From Cudoniella acicularis (lineage: Eukaryota; Ascomycota; Leotiomycetes; Helotiales; Helotiaceae): a stretch of 64,000 nucleotides of DNA. The stretch covers positions 33,455 through 97,454 of the forward strand of contig JAAMPI010000019.1 of NCBI GenBank assembly GCA_013054445.1, given 5' to 3'. Shown here piece by piece: positions 24,026-34,975 of the stretch; the stretch's first letter is position 1, and every line of letters begins with the position of its first letter. The translations under genes were made by a program, and so were the position numbers. The notes beneath the pieces are model-generated. The model had not been told where the DNA came from. It saw only the letters and a program-made list of their open reading frames with translations, and ran no database searches.

Positions 24026-26671
24026 ATAATAGAGCAAACTTTTGACGAAATGGACTTTCTATAGGTGCAAGATAAGTCTTCTACCGCTGACGGCTATAAG
24101 CCGAGTCTTACTCAAGGATAATTGAAGTACATAAATGCCTATCTTGACGCCGGTATTAGACCTTTCGAGGACAAGGATATCAAATCACCAACTGCTGCCA
24201 CCGATCTTGTCCTTCTTCCTGGGTTTCATTTCATGGCGGTTATTAATAAGGATGAGTCTCCAACTCGTTTTAGACTATTTACTGGAACAGAAAACAAGTA
24301 CATCCGTATCTCTGGTCCCTCTAAAGCTTCGGGCTTGAGGCACGCTCGAAGACACACCAACTTAAATTAAATCCACCCCTCCAGCTGTTGCTCCTATGAC
24401 AAAATCCTTCGATCCGCTTTCCATCAAAAATCTAGGTCTTGAGTAGAAAGACGATCAGTTGTCAATTCTTCTCGATGCCACTTCCACACTGGGACCAATT
24501 CCTTTCAGCCTCCTAGGTTTCCGACTGGGTATACAGTGGAGTGGTGATATTCTTCACATAACAGGCACTGATGTCAACCTCGATGGACTAGCTATATCCT
24601 TCACCGAGCCTCCAATAATTGTCGCCGGAATTTTCGACTACGTTGGAGAAATGTACTACGGTGGCATTGGTATTGAATTCGCTCCATATCTCTTTGAGGC
24701 AGCAGGTGGTTATGGTACGATCATTTTTCCTGGCATGGGCTCATTCAAGACAGTTTTTCTATTGGCTGAGCTAGTAGGACCACTGGTGATTCTCGAATTC
24801 GCCGAAATATCTGACATTGCTGGAGGATTTGGATACAACTCAAAGCTGACCCTCCCAACTGCATCTCAAGTCCCACAATTTCCATTCATCGGTTCAAATA
24901 TGAGTGTTAAAACTGGCCCTACTCCTATGGATACCATCAAGACTCTAACTGATGGGATGTGGATCAACGCAACGAACAACAGCCTCTGGTTCGGCGTTGG
25001 TTCAAGAGTTACAGCTTTCAATATCCTGTCATTTGACGCGGTGATTGTTCTAGAGTTTAATCCCAATCTTGTCCTTGGAATTTTCGCTGATTGCAATTTT
25101 GCAATCCCAAAAGGCTCCCCAGTTGGATTCAAGCTCGTGTACGTAGAGCTCGGTATCGCAGCCATGGTGGACTTCGCTGGGGGGCTCCTGGATATTGAGG
25201 CCCAGCTTGCACCATCCTCCTACGTTTTTTCTCCAGATTGTCATCCCACAGGCGGATATGCATTATGTTATTGATTTGGTAGTTACACACACGCTAGGGG
25301 CATTATGTTCACCATTGGCGGGTATGGGAAGTGGTACAAACCCCCGGAGCATTATCCAATTGTGCCAAGGTTGGGTATTAATTGGACAGTGGATGGAGGT
25401 CTGACAATTCTTGGACAAGCATGCTTCGTCATCACACCTAAGTGTTGCCAGACGGGTGGATTACTACAAGTTCATATTCACCTTGAACTACTTCGGACGC
25501 ATTTCGATGCTTATATTGACCAGTTTATCAACTACAGACCGTTCCATCTCATCGGAGATGCTGATGTTGACGTGGGAGTGTAGTTCTTGATGGATCTACT
25601 TTTTGTGACAGTTCACATCAACGTCAATATCAGCGCAGATTTGTATATCGAAAGTCCACCTTTCAGTGGCAAGGTTCATGTCGATTTCTGAGTGTTCGGA
25701 TTCAATATTTATTTTGGTCCTGGTCCGGAACCAGTATCTCCCTTGACCTTGGAAGAGTTCTATCAGATGTTGCGACAAGCTAGACCACCTTCAAGTACTG
25801 AAGAGCAAGATCAGAGTAAACGGGCTTCTGATCCCCAGGACCACACCATGAATATTGCCTCGGGATAGATCCCGACATCGAAGGGTGATCAGAATCCAAG
25901 CCCCGATGAGACTTGGCAAATACGAGCTGGAAGTTTTGTTTGCAATTCAAAACGCAACACTCAACTCACAACTTAAACTGGTCGATGTTACTAAAGCTAT
26001 TTACCGTAGGCAAATGGGAATCAAGAAGTGCTATAGCCTCCTCCGACACGACTATTAAACTTTCAGGAATGGCAGGAGAAGGCACTCCCGTCTAGGGGAT
26101 TGAATCTGTGGTCAAGTCCGTTCCGGTAGCTTTGTGGGGTCCTTGTATGTTTTCAATCTATTTTCAAACACCCGATAATTTTCCAATAAGCTAATAAAAC
26201 CTAGATATTCCCAAGAGAGATCCCACAAATCCATCTTTCGACCCGGCTGAATTAACCAATGGCTCTGACAGCCTCACTATCGACCACCAAATGGATGTTC
26301 GCATCACAGTTCCGTCACCCACGATCTCAGACAACATTATTCCAACATTCAATACTATCGCAGCTTGCGCAGAGATTATAGATCATCTTCATGATGCTTC
26401 CCCTGCTACTGTGGCAGCATCAGCGGAATGGAATCCGATAGCACCGTTAAGCAATTCAAATGATCCCTCTGCACAGTGGAGTGCAGTGAGTGGTAAGTGG
26501 GTCAATCCAACAATGGGCAAGGCAGCTGCTGAAAATTTTCTCGCGGGGTTTGTCAAGGTCATAGGATGGAATACTCTAGCTGAGAGTGAGTTGACTGCGG
26601 AAGCCCCGGAGATGTTGCTGCATCAATTTGACTCGATGTACATGGCGGCCCCATTATTGTGTGTTGTATAG
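24026..26671 (+). pseudogene. Broken DUF6603-like gene, 5' truncated
   Basis: A long, well-conserved-looking protein is readable but interrupted. Blocks include LGPIPFSLLGFRLG, YYGGIGIEFAPYLFEAAGGYG, LVILEFAEISDIAGGFGYNS, GGYGKWYKPPEHYP, PLTLEEFYQMLRQA, an intron near 26142-26204 (branch GCTAATA), and a final exon ending MYMAAPLLCVV. The order recalls large fungal and bacterial DUF6603 proteins (call from memory). Stops break it at about 24444, 25272 (where GGYALCYW would continue, TGG to TGA), 25580, 25689 (again Trp to TGA), 25866 and 26010; the 24122-24367 part is in another frame. The 5' half of such a gene is missing and the relic starts just after a MITE. Confidence 0.65.
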
Positions 26672-27697
26672 GTTGTTTGTGGAGGTCTGTAGTTAGAGGA
26701 TATATGATTGGCAAGATGGGAATAGAGAGCGTCTCCAATTTGGCGGGATACGAGTTTTGAAACCCTTGAAGAGGTTGACTTCCAAGCCCGCCCTCTTTGA
26801 TACCTCAACCCCCCAGAGGACAAGGAGAGGGCCCCGGGAATAACGGCCGCCTTGATTTTCCCCTATTAGGTACCGGCTTTCTGAGACCCGAGGGTGATCC
26901 ATAGGAGGCAAATCCAATAGACACGGTTTCGGAGTCATTGCGGTGCTTTCATACTCGAGGCAGGTGCAAATCGCAGACAACTCATAACTGCATATGGTTG
27001 TATGTTGTCAAATATCTTACATATGGCGTATTGAGGACTCCTGGGTCTTGGCGTTGATTGAAAATGACGAAATTCAATAACCCATGGATATGAAGAGATC
27101 AGCTATCCTGGCAGGGTGACCCTAAATTAGAAACTATAAAACAAAGTCCCCACTTATTGCCCCGATTCTCGGACTTATTTATGTTCAAGTTAAGGGTATT
27201 ATATCTGCGATGTCACTCTACTAGTCATTTTATTTACTTGTGTCAACCTTAGGCCTGTGCTCCCCGTAAGCATGTATGTGAGACGAATTAGTGGAGACTT
27301 ATTTGTAATAGACTCCAACGTTACCCCACTGCTTATTTTTTATATACCTATCAGTACGCATAGATCTCCGGAGTCGATACACGAACAGGTACGTAGTACA
27401 AAAGTCTTAGTAAGCTTACTATAAAAGAATTTAAGGACAAGGCAATTCTTGTGTAACAGAATGTAAGGCGGTGTCGTCCGAGGAAGCCGGCGGAGCGGGG
27501 GTCATACGATGACCCACTGGAAACAAGGAGATGAATTACATGGAGAAAATACTAAGCGTTGTTATTGAGGAATAGAGATTCCCAGTTTTTATTTTTCTTT
27601 CAAATTTTCGTTTAGATATTGACACAGCCCTAAGAAGTAAACTTTTTCTTGATATTCTTTGAATCAATAAACCAAAAAATCTACCAATCCCTATCAA
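26672..27697. other. Intergenic, no gene seen
   Basis: No recognisable frame, repeat or RNA gene. Confidence 0.5.
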
Positions 27698-28471
27698 ATG
27701 GCGACTACTGGAGAAGATTCTACTCCACGCAATTTTGATAGTGCAATTGCCCCGCAGATTAGGCTGTCCCTGGAAAAACAAAGAGGATTCCAGGATTCGA
27801 ACAAGCGCAAAGCGAAAGAATCGGAAAAATCGGGTTCTACAAAAGAAATCAGCATAAGTGTTCCGGCACAACCTCCTAGTCTTTTGAGTCTACCTTCATT
27901 ATAGCCATACCATCTCAGTCTTGATAATAGCTTGAAGGTCGCTTGAGATGGACCCGACGACCCAGAAAATCCAAAGAACTGGGCAGGTGATCAAAAATGG
28001 TGAGCGATCCTCTCCATCTCTGGATTTGTCCTCATGAGCCCACTTCCCACCACGATCGTAGCTCCAGCGCTCAATCTCATTGCTTTAGAACTCAACATCA
28101 CCAATGCCGCTCAGAAGCCCATAGTCCTCTCAATATTCCTGTTGGGTTTTGCTATTGGGCCAATGTTTATCAGTCCGTTATCTGAGATATTTGGCAGAAC
28201 ACGTATTCTGCAGAGTTTCAATCTTGGGTTTCTGGATTTTAATACAGCCTGCGGCTTTGCAAAGACCGGTCCACAAATCTTATGTTTCAGATTCTTCGCG
28301 GGTCTGTTCGGGAGTTGTTCCGTCGGTGTGAGCATGATCATCAAATGTCCCTAATTATTAAGCAGAGCTGATTTTTCGTCACTCTAGATCGGTGCTGGGA
28401 CTCTTGGAGATCTTTTCACGGCGAGCGAGCGCGGGAAGGCCATGGTTCTCTGCCTGATCTGGTGATTAGTG
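27698..28471 (+). pseudogene. 5' remnant of a DHA1-type MFS multidrug transporter
   Basis: The reading frame starts at 27698 with a hydrophilic N-tail. It continues through GPDDPENPKNWAGDQKW, the pre-helix-1 signature of fungal DHA1 carriers, then APALNLIALELNI, SIFLLGFAIGPMFISPLSEIFGRTR and, after a short intron (about 28329-28387), IGAGTLGDLFTASERGKAM. Stops break it: TAG at 27901, TGA before DGPDD and TGA after DQKW, the last two standing where Trp is expected. The coding similarity ends abruptly near 28470, after about four of twelve helices. The rest of the gene is absent and the promoter of the Zn2Cys6 regulator follows at once. Confidence 0.75.
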
Positions 28472-28530
28472 AGCCTCAGGCCCCTAGTTCGGCTGTGTGC
28501 AGTTAGGTTTTTAGCTTCGTTAGGGTTTCA

Positions 28531-28577
28531 CTCCGACGGAGACGGACTGACCTTGCTGACCTCAACTCCGTCGGACA
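28531..28577 (+). promoter_or_regulatory. Composite CCG-N-CGG module upstream of the Zn2Cys6 gene
   Basis: The module contains TCCGACGGAGACGGA, then CTGACCTTG and CTGACCTCA, then ACTCCGTCGGA. It therefore carries two everted CCG-N1-CGG pairs, the type of site bound by Zn2Cys6 dimers. It ends 58 nt before the regulator ATG (28636) and just before an AT-rich TATA-like stretch. Nearly the same module, inverted, lies upstream of the DHA2 transporter (30995-31040). This suggests autoregulation plus control of the transporter. Confidence 0.6.
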
Positions 28578-28635
28578 TCTTATATTGAGCCGTCTCCTCC
28601 CCTTCACATTTCATCTTCATGGATATGGACTTAAC

Positions 28636-30731
28636 ATGGCTGAATACGTTAATCCCCGAGCACAGGCTTGTCAGAATTGTGTCAAGGCCAAGGCCAAATG
28701 CTACAACCACGCCGACGGAAAATGTGAGAGGTATGCTAGCAGTATGCGATGATCTCACATGGATTATGCTTATACTTTCGCAGGTGTAATCGGTTAGGCA
28801 GAGATTGCGCAATGCAAGCACCTGCAATGCGAAAGCGGAAAGCGGTCAAGACAAAGTAAGCATCGCAGATGTTCCAATGATGCTCGAATTCACGTGATGA
28901 ACAAATACTGATTGAGATGTAGTCGAGAGGATCAAGCTGAACGCATCGCTGAGTTGGAACAAAAACTGGAAGATTTGGCATCACGCGTTGTTTCTTCTCA
29001 GCCCTCTCCAATATGTGGGGAAAGCCCAAGTTTTGTTGTGATCCCTGATTCCACCGGTATACAGTCAGATGGTACAAATTCAACGCCTCATCTTCTTTCA
29101 CACCGGCAGCAATCAATAGCCTGGCAAGCCACTCCTTCGATTCTCCCTAGAGGGACAACCGGAATCCCAGTCGATGCAGAAGAGCTATTGACTATTTTTC
29201 GCCGTGACTTGGCACGGCAGGTGCCATTCATCTCACTTCCCGGACAAGCAACTGTCCACAGTCTCTCAAAAGAAAGGCCCTTCCTCTTTCGAGCTATTAT
29301 CACCGTTGCTTCATATCATGATTCGGTATACCAGTCTGCTTTGGGTCAAGAATTTCTCAGATATCTCACTGAGCATCTCATCTTACAAGCACAAAAGAAC
29401 CTGGACATGCTTCAAGGACTTTTAGTATATATCTCATGGTCTGTCCTCCACCTAACATTTTGTCACAAGAGCACGAGATTAATACGCCTGGTTTTCATAG
29501 GTATAATGGCATGTTCGTTGGTAGATCGCAGATCACTACCCTTCTGACCATGGCTTTCTCCTTGGTGGTTGACCTGCACTTGTATTTCCCTATGACTAGT
29601 TTCGAAAACCATGACAGGTTTTTGAATGAGATGAAAGGCATCATTTCGGCGTACCATGTCACCTGGACTCGTAAGTCGGAGCCTTCCAGGGAAGAAAAGA
29701 GAGCCATTCTGGGATGCTTCTATCTATTCTCAGCTGTATGACATTCGATAGGATCTGTATGAATGGTTTCGCTAATGTGTATTAGGTTTCTGCGATATTT
29801 TGTCGCATCAATCCTCTGCGATGGACCCCGTATATGCAACACTGCCACGATGAAATTTTGAACCATCCGGAAAATGAAGGCGACATTTATCTCGCTCATC
29901 TTTCCGCCTTGCAGCGGATCGCTATGAATATCAGACACAGTGACCCTCGAGAGTGTCCTTCACAGCCACGGAGCTGGAATGCGGCCGCCGGAGTGCATGT
30001 CAAGTTGGTGATGTCAGAGTTGCAGAGATTTCAAGCCTCGCTGCCAGAAAATCTCCAACAAGATCGTAAGAACTCTGCTCTATTTATACCTCGCATTTAT
30101 AATAATAGTTATGGCTTAACAAAACCTTTTTGTAGCCCTGCTCCTCATGCATTGCAATTCTGTCGAGATGAATGTTTATGAGATCTGCTTCTCCATGCCA
30201 CCTACCATTCCCGTCGATACACCCACCCTTCAAAGAGCCGATGCCTTAGTGGCGTGTCTCAAAGCCACTCGAGCGATTACGGATGTTTACCTCTCCATCA
30301 GTGTCGATTCTATTGCGTACCTCAATTTTCGTTCAGTATTCATGGCGCAGATGTATGTTGCCTTGGTGACCCTCTCCAAGTTGGCAGTATTTCGTGCCGA
30401 GGATTGGGAGGTGAACAATGTCGAAACGACATTGTATGTTTTCACAATTCTCAATCGTGTGATTCAGATGACAGATGGCGCGAGTGCTCGATATGATTTG
30501 AGGGATGATGATAAGCCATGGCTACAGATCAGTCAGAGAATGCGGCAGCTAAAGATTGGGTTCGAGCGTCTGCTGGCGAACGAAAACACTCCTCTTGCTT
30601 CAACAATACCGGTCGAGAAGGAGGGAGACGGCGCTGCGAATACATACATGCCCTTACTTTGGAGTCAGTTTGATTTGTTGGGTGACGAGTTCTGGCAAGG
30701 CTTTCCGGATGACAATGATTTAATGCATTGA
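28636..30731 (+). CDS. Zn2Cys6 transcription factor
   Basis: Six exons (28636-28730, 28784-28855, 28923-29438, 29501-29735, 29786-30065, 30136-30731) keep one frame and give 597 aa; introns are 50-70 nt. The zinc cluster is C12-x2-C15-x6-C22-x7-C30-x2-C33-x6-C40 (ACQNC...KAKC...KCERC...RDC), split by intron 1. A basic linker (MRKRKAVKTK) and a short leucine coil (RIAELEQKLEDL) follow, as in dimeric binuclear-cluster factors. The middle region (PFLFRAIITVASYHD, LQGLLVYISWYN, ITTLLTMAFSLVVDL) is the usual fungal regulator architecture. No stop or missing residue is seen. It lies between a broken DHA1 carrier and a DHA2 carrier; shared promoter modules suggest it controls the latter and itself. 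Confidence 0.9.
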
Positions 30732-30994
30732 CATACCTTCTTGTGAAGGAAAGGGTCTTGATTAGAACGAGCTGTTTAGTAATACGAATAGGTGTAGACA
30801 TATTGTTGACAAGCACTGCAGTTAGAACTTGAGCCTCTTACATATTACACATATGGTACCTCGGTATGTTTTCTGGCACGAGTCTCAGCTTTATGCAACT
30901 TTAATTGTGCATGACTTCATGTTGTTACGGACTTTTCGACCCTATTTTCGTTATTTAGTGAAGGGTTTATGTTGACAATCAAATTAGCCCGTGG

Positions 30995-31040
30995 GCCGTC
31001 GGAGTGAGGTCAGGATCTCTGACTCCGTCTCCGTCGGACA
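30995..31040 (-). promoter_or_regulatory. Composite CCG-N-CGG module upstream of the DHA2 transporter
   Basis: Read on the minus strand it contains TCCGACGGAGACGGA, a 10-nt spacer, CTGACCTCA and CTCCGACGG. The order and spacing match the module 59-105 nt before the ATG of the Zn2Cys6 gene. It ends 124 nt before the transporter ATG (31165) and also has two CCG-N1-CGG pairs. Confidence 0.6.
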
Positions 31041-31164
31041 CATCATTTCAAAACAACCATTCGAAGGCAATAAAATATAACGTGCCCCAAAAATATTCAT
31101 TCAGATCCTCATCGATTCGACTCTGAAGCACAGATTATCGTGCAGCGCTTTCCCAATAGCCAAG

Positions 31165-33363
31165 ATGAATAGTTCTAATACCGCAATTGCTGAATCGCAG
31201 CAAGCCGGCCATCTCATAGATGAAGAGAAAGAGCGAACACCCGACTCAAGCATCGACATTAATAACAACATTAATAATGAGGTGACAGTGGATGAACCGG
31301 AATTACTAGACGGGTATCAACTTTATATGGTCGTTTTCGCAATTTCTTTGGCTGGATTTTTGTACAGCCTGGATGTTACTATCATTGTTACTGTGAGTTC
31401 AGATCTATTATCGCAACGCTTGGAGTCAAGCGTAGTCTCAGAATTTGCATGCTGATCTCCTCCTAGGCTGTCCCTGTGATTACCACCCACTTCCATACCA
31501 TCAAGGACATTGGTTGGTATGGGAGTGCATACCTCATCACATTGTAAGCATTTCCCCTTCTCGGGTGCTTCATCTCCAGTTCATATGGACCTCTTGCTTA
31601 TCTCTCCTCCTATTTCAGATGCGCTTGTGCTCCTCTCATCGGAAAGCTCTACCAATTTTACAATTCGAAAGCAAGTCTCAACCTTCCGAGGCCCTCCTCG
31701 TGCCCATTTCCTGGGATTTCATGGTGCTTTTGCTAACCATAAGCATTTCGTTCTTATAGATCACATACTTTATCTTTATCGCCATCTTCGAGATTGGTTC
31801 TCTGATTTGTGGAGTCGCGCCATCTTCAACGGCTCTTGTCGTCGGTCGTGCTGTGGCTGGAATCGGCGGAGCAGGAATCTTTAGTGGAGGCCTTACAATT
31901 GTGGGAACTTCAGCACCAAAAGAGAAGCGCTCGCGTAAGTGAAAATTTCTATCTCATAGCTCTGGAGCCGGGACAATAATCAAAAGATGAATATATACTA
32001 ATCACATGGCAGCGGAACAGAACTCGTTGCGTTAATTTATGTCTTTTCCATGCTAGGAAGCGTTGTGTCTCCAATCCTTGGTGGCGTTCTTACCGAAAAG
32101 ACGTCCTGGAGATGGTGTAAGTCTAACTATTCTTTTTCTTTCCTCGTCTGGTGCAACTAGCAAAGAAAGAACAAGTCTCACGGGGCACTAGGCTTCTATA
32201 TTAATTTACCGGCTGGCGCAATCACTTTGATCGTCCTTACCTTCGTTCGAATCCCCGAAAGCAGAGAGAAGTCCGAGAAAAAGCCCACGCTATACGAAGC
32301 CGTTAACCGTCTGGATCCAATTGGGTTTGCCTTGTTTGCACCAACTTGCATCATGGTCTTGCTCGCTCTACAGTATGGTGGTTCAACATATGCTTGGAAC
32401 TCAGTCACCGTCATAGGTCTTTTCGTTGGGGCTGGTGCTACCCTGATTGTCTTTCTCTGCTGGGAGAATAGACGGGGGGGATACGGCTATGGTACAATTA
32501 TCCATTCTTCGTCAACGAGTCGTTTACTCGAGTTGCCTTGTTGCCATGGTTCAGTATGGGTCACTGAATATCTTTGCTTATTATTTGCCAGTCTGGTTCC
32601 AGACTGTCTTGGGAGTCAATCCGATTCGAAGTGGTGCATACTTCATGGCCACTGCAGCAACACTGATAGCTTCAACTCTGGTGACTGGAGTCCTAGGTAG
32701 GCTTCATCCTCAAACTTTGTGTTTTCAAGCTCTACGTATTTGCTGACATTTATTCTGCTATGGTGTAGCCGCAAAGCTAGGTTCACCTATCATATTCTCC
32801 ATTATTGGAAACGCACTCGCTGCCATCGGTGGCGGTTTAATGAGCACGTTCACTCCATCAACTCGCACCGGTATCTGGGTGGGCTACCAGATCCTTACTG
32901 GGGCTGGTCGCGGTATGACAGTGCAACAACCGATCGTCGCAGTTCAAAACACCCTTGAGCCGTCACGAATGGCAGTCGGTACATCCATGATACTTTTCTG
33001 TCAATTTTTCGGAGGAGCTTTGTTCTTGGCTCTCGCAGAAACAGATTTCAGTAGCTCGTTGCGCTCAGCTCTTAAACAATACGCACCCGAGGTAGATGCT
33101 AACTTGATCACTGACGTGGGTGCTGCTGGGGTGAAGAAAGCCGTAATGAGTCAGCAGCTACAAGGTGTGCTGAAGGCGTATAATCAGGCTATTACGAACA
33201 CGTTTGTAAGTCTTGCAGTGTTGCTAGTTCTCAATTGTTGGCAATGGTTAATTGATTATAGTATCTTGGTTGTGCTGCTTCTGGGCTGGCTTTTCTAGTA
33301 GCATGGGGCATGGGATTCGCAAGGGTGAAGAAAGATAAGCCTAGCGGTCGCGAAGAAGTTTAA
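31165..33363 (+). CDS. DHA2-type MFS drug:H+ antiporter with a one-base frameshift
   Basis: Eight exons: 31165-31392, 31467-31543, 31619-31670, 31760-31934, 32021-32116, 32192-32696, 32769-33205, 33262-33363. They encode about 556 aa with a 14-helix DHA2 pattern: [60 protein letters not shown] joined to [13 protein letters not shown] (motif C region), [31 protein letters not shown]. Intron 3 (31671-31759) is of the GC-AG type (AAA|GCAAGT, branch TTGCTAACC). In exon 6 a run of seven G (32474-32480) shifts the frame. With six G, CWENRRGD continues into [14 protein letters not shown] and all downstream exon phases fit. So it is either a sequencing error or a very recent inactivation. Likely exports small toxic molecules. 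Confidence 0.85.
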
Positions 33364-33961
33364 TAGGTCGATGATAGACTCAGAGAGAATAAAGGATAGA
33401 GGTATAGCAACATCAGCACTAAGCAATATTGAATTAGTTATGTAGGAGAATCAGTGTGTAAAATGATTAGACTAAATTAGAATATTACCTTTTACTCTAG
33501 TTTAATCAACTAATCAGAGGTCTACTCTTATTCTAATCTAGATTATTAGATTAAATTAGAATATTAGTCTAACTATTAGTCATATGATAATCTCACGTGA
33601 GAAGGACACAGAGGAGTCCGAATAAGGTTATAGCGTAGGTGGCGTTCCGCTGAGCTTTATCATTATTTTGTAAGCGAGAGTCTCTAATTAGCTGAAAAAT
33701 CCTTCTAGAAGGCGGAAGAAGGCTGTTCGGACTTCGGCGACTCCGGGTGGCGTCTCGGGTAACACGGCATAATACGGGCCGGGGTTCCCGAAACACCTAG
33801 CCACCTTAACAATTCCTTTTATTAAAATTAAAGATAAAATATTAGAAGTATTCTACTAATTTTAGATTATACTTTAAAATTAGGAATTAAAGAATATTAA
33901 AGGGATAGTTAATATAATTTTATAATCTATTGATTTCAAATATAGCTCAAATTATACTTTA
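33364..33961. other. Repeat-derived, partly AT-rich stretch
   Basis: It contains ATTAGA/TCTAAT-rich inverted motifs (33460-33580) and an AT-rich block (33830-33960) directly before the inverted solo LTR. No gene is seen. Confidence 0.5.
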
Positions 33962-34180
33962 TGTTACAGCTCTGCAAAGGCGCTAGGGGCTCTGACGTCA
34001 CGTGGGGACGTAATTATAAGAAGGTGCTATATTATCGAAGAAACTAAGCTAAGGAGAGAAGAAGGAAGAGGTAGCCCTGAAGGGGCCTTATATACAGGAG
34101 GTGAGTGCTGCTAAGCGAGGACACGTGATAAGGGGCCAGGGGGACGCGTCGCAGGCAAGGGGACAGAAAACCCGTCTTAG
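33962..34180 (-). mobile_element. Solo LTR, copy 2 (inverted)
   Basis: It begins TGTTACAGCTCTGCAAAGG and matches the reverse complement of 1510-1719 over about 200 bp. The match includes CCACGTGACGTC, the TTAGCTTAGTTTCTTCG block and the TATATAAGG promoter box. Similarity fades after GTCTTAGGC near 34180, so the outer end is uncertain and no target duplication was found. Confidence 0.7.
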
Positions 34181-34975
34181 GCAGTCGGAGACATAGATCA
34201 AAAGTTTTTCCTACTCGATATGATTCAAGCTGCGCAATGTCGAACAATAGAACCAAGTAGCCGTGGGAAACTTGACCACAAGACCTACACCCAGTCTAAA
34301 CTCGCTGGCACAGGGTTGATCAACCTGAGCTCAGTCTAATTTAAGATGTTCCCCAATGTTGTTCCGAAAATGACTCTACCGCGACCACTCGGGTTCACAT
34401 TTATATACTAGTTGTCATGGAGCGGGTGCCTCAGGCTTGAGCAACTCGGTCTGATTCCACAGCTCTCACTTAGCTAGCAAGGTCTTATACCTAAGCTACG
34501 AGCTTCTTCTCTTCTAGATTAAGTCAAGTTAATCAATTCAATACGATCACACGTTGATTACTCGCTCTGATCTTGCGTGACACTGGTATTTATGGTCCTT
34601 ATATAACCCAGCCTTGGCATCCAATCAGGTAAGCCGTATTATCGCTATTTCACAACTGGCGCTCCCTCTAACAACTCTGCTCTCCAACACCTGGGGTCTT
34701 TTAATATTACTCAAATGTCAAAAATGACTGCGCGATAGAAAGTGTAAATCCTTAGCCATTGGGAAACGTGTAACTCCAAATAGTTTTTAAAGAAGAGGTC
34801 AAGCCGATATGTCTGTCAATATGCCTACTATTATATAATATGACTGTTGGGGCCTCATGCGCTAGGCTGAGATGCTGTTGAGGGAGGCCTTATGTATCCT
34901 TTTTGATAGTGTCTGTTTGTCGATCCTCAAACCGTCGAGTTGCTGGAAAAGGTCTGTAGCTTGAAGATCAAAATA
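34181..34975. other. Intergenic, no gene seen
   Basis: 3' flank of the sulfite oxidase gene; nothing recognisable. Confidence 0.5.
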
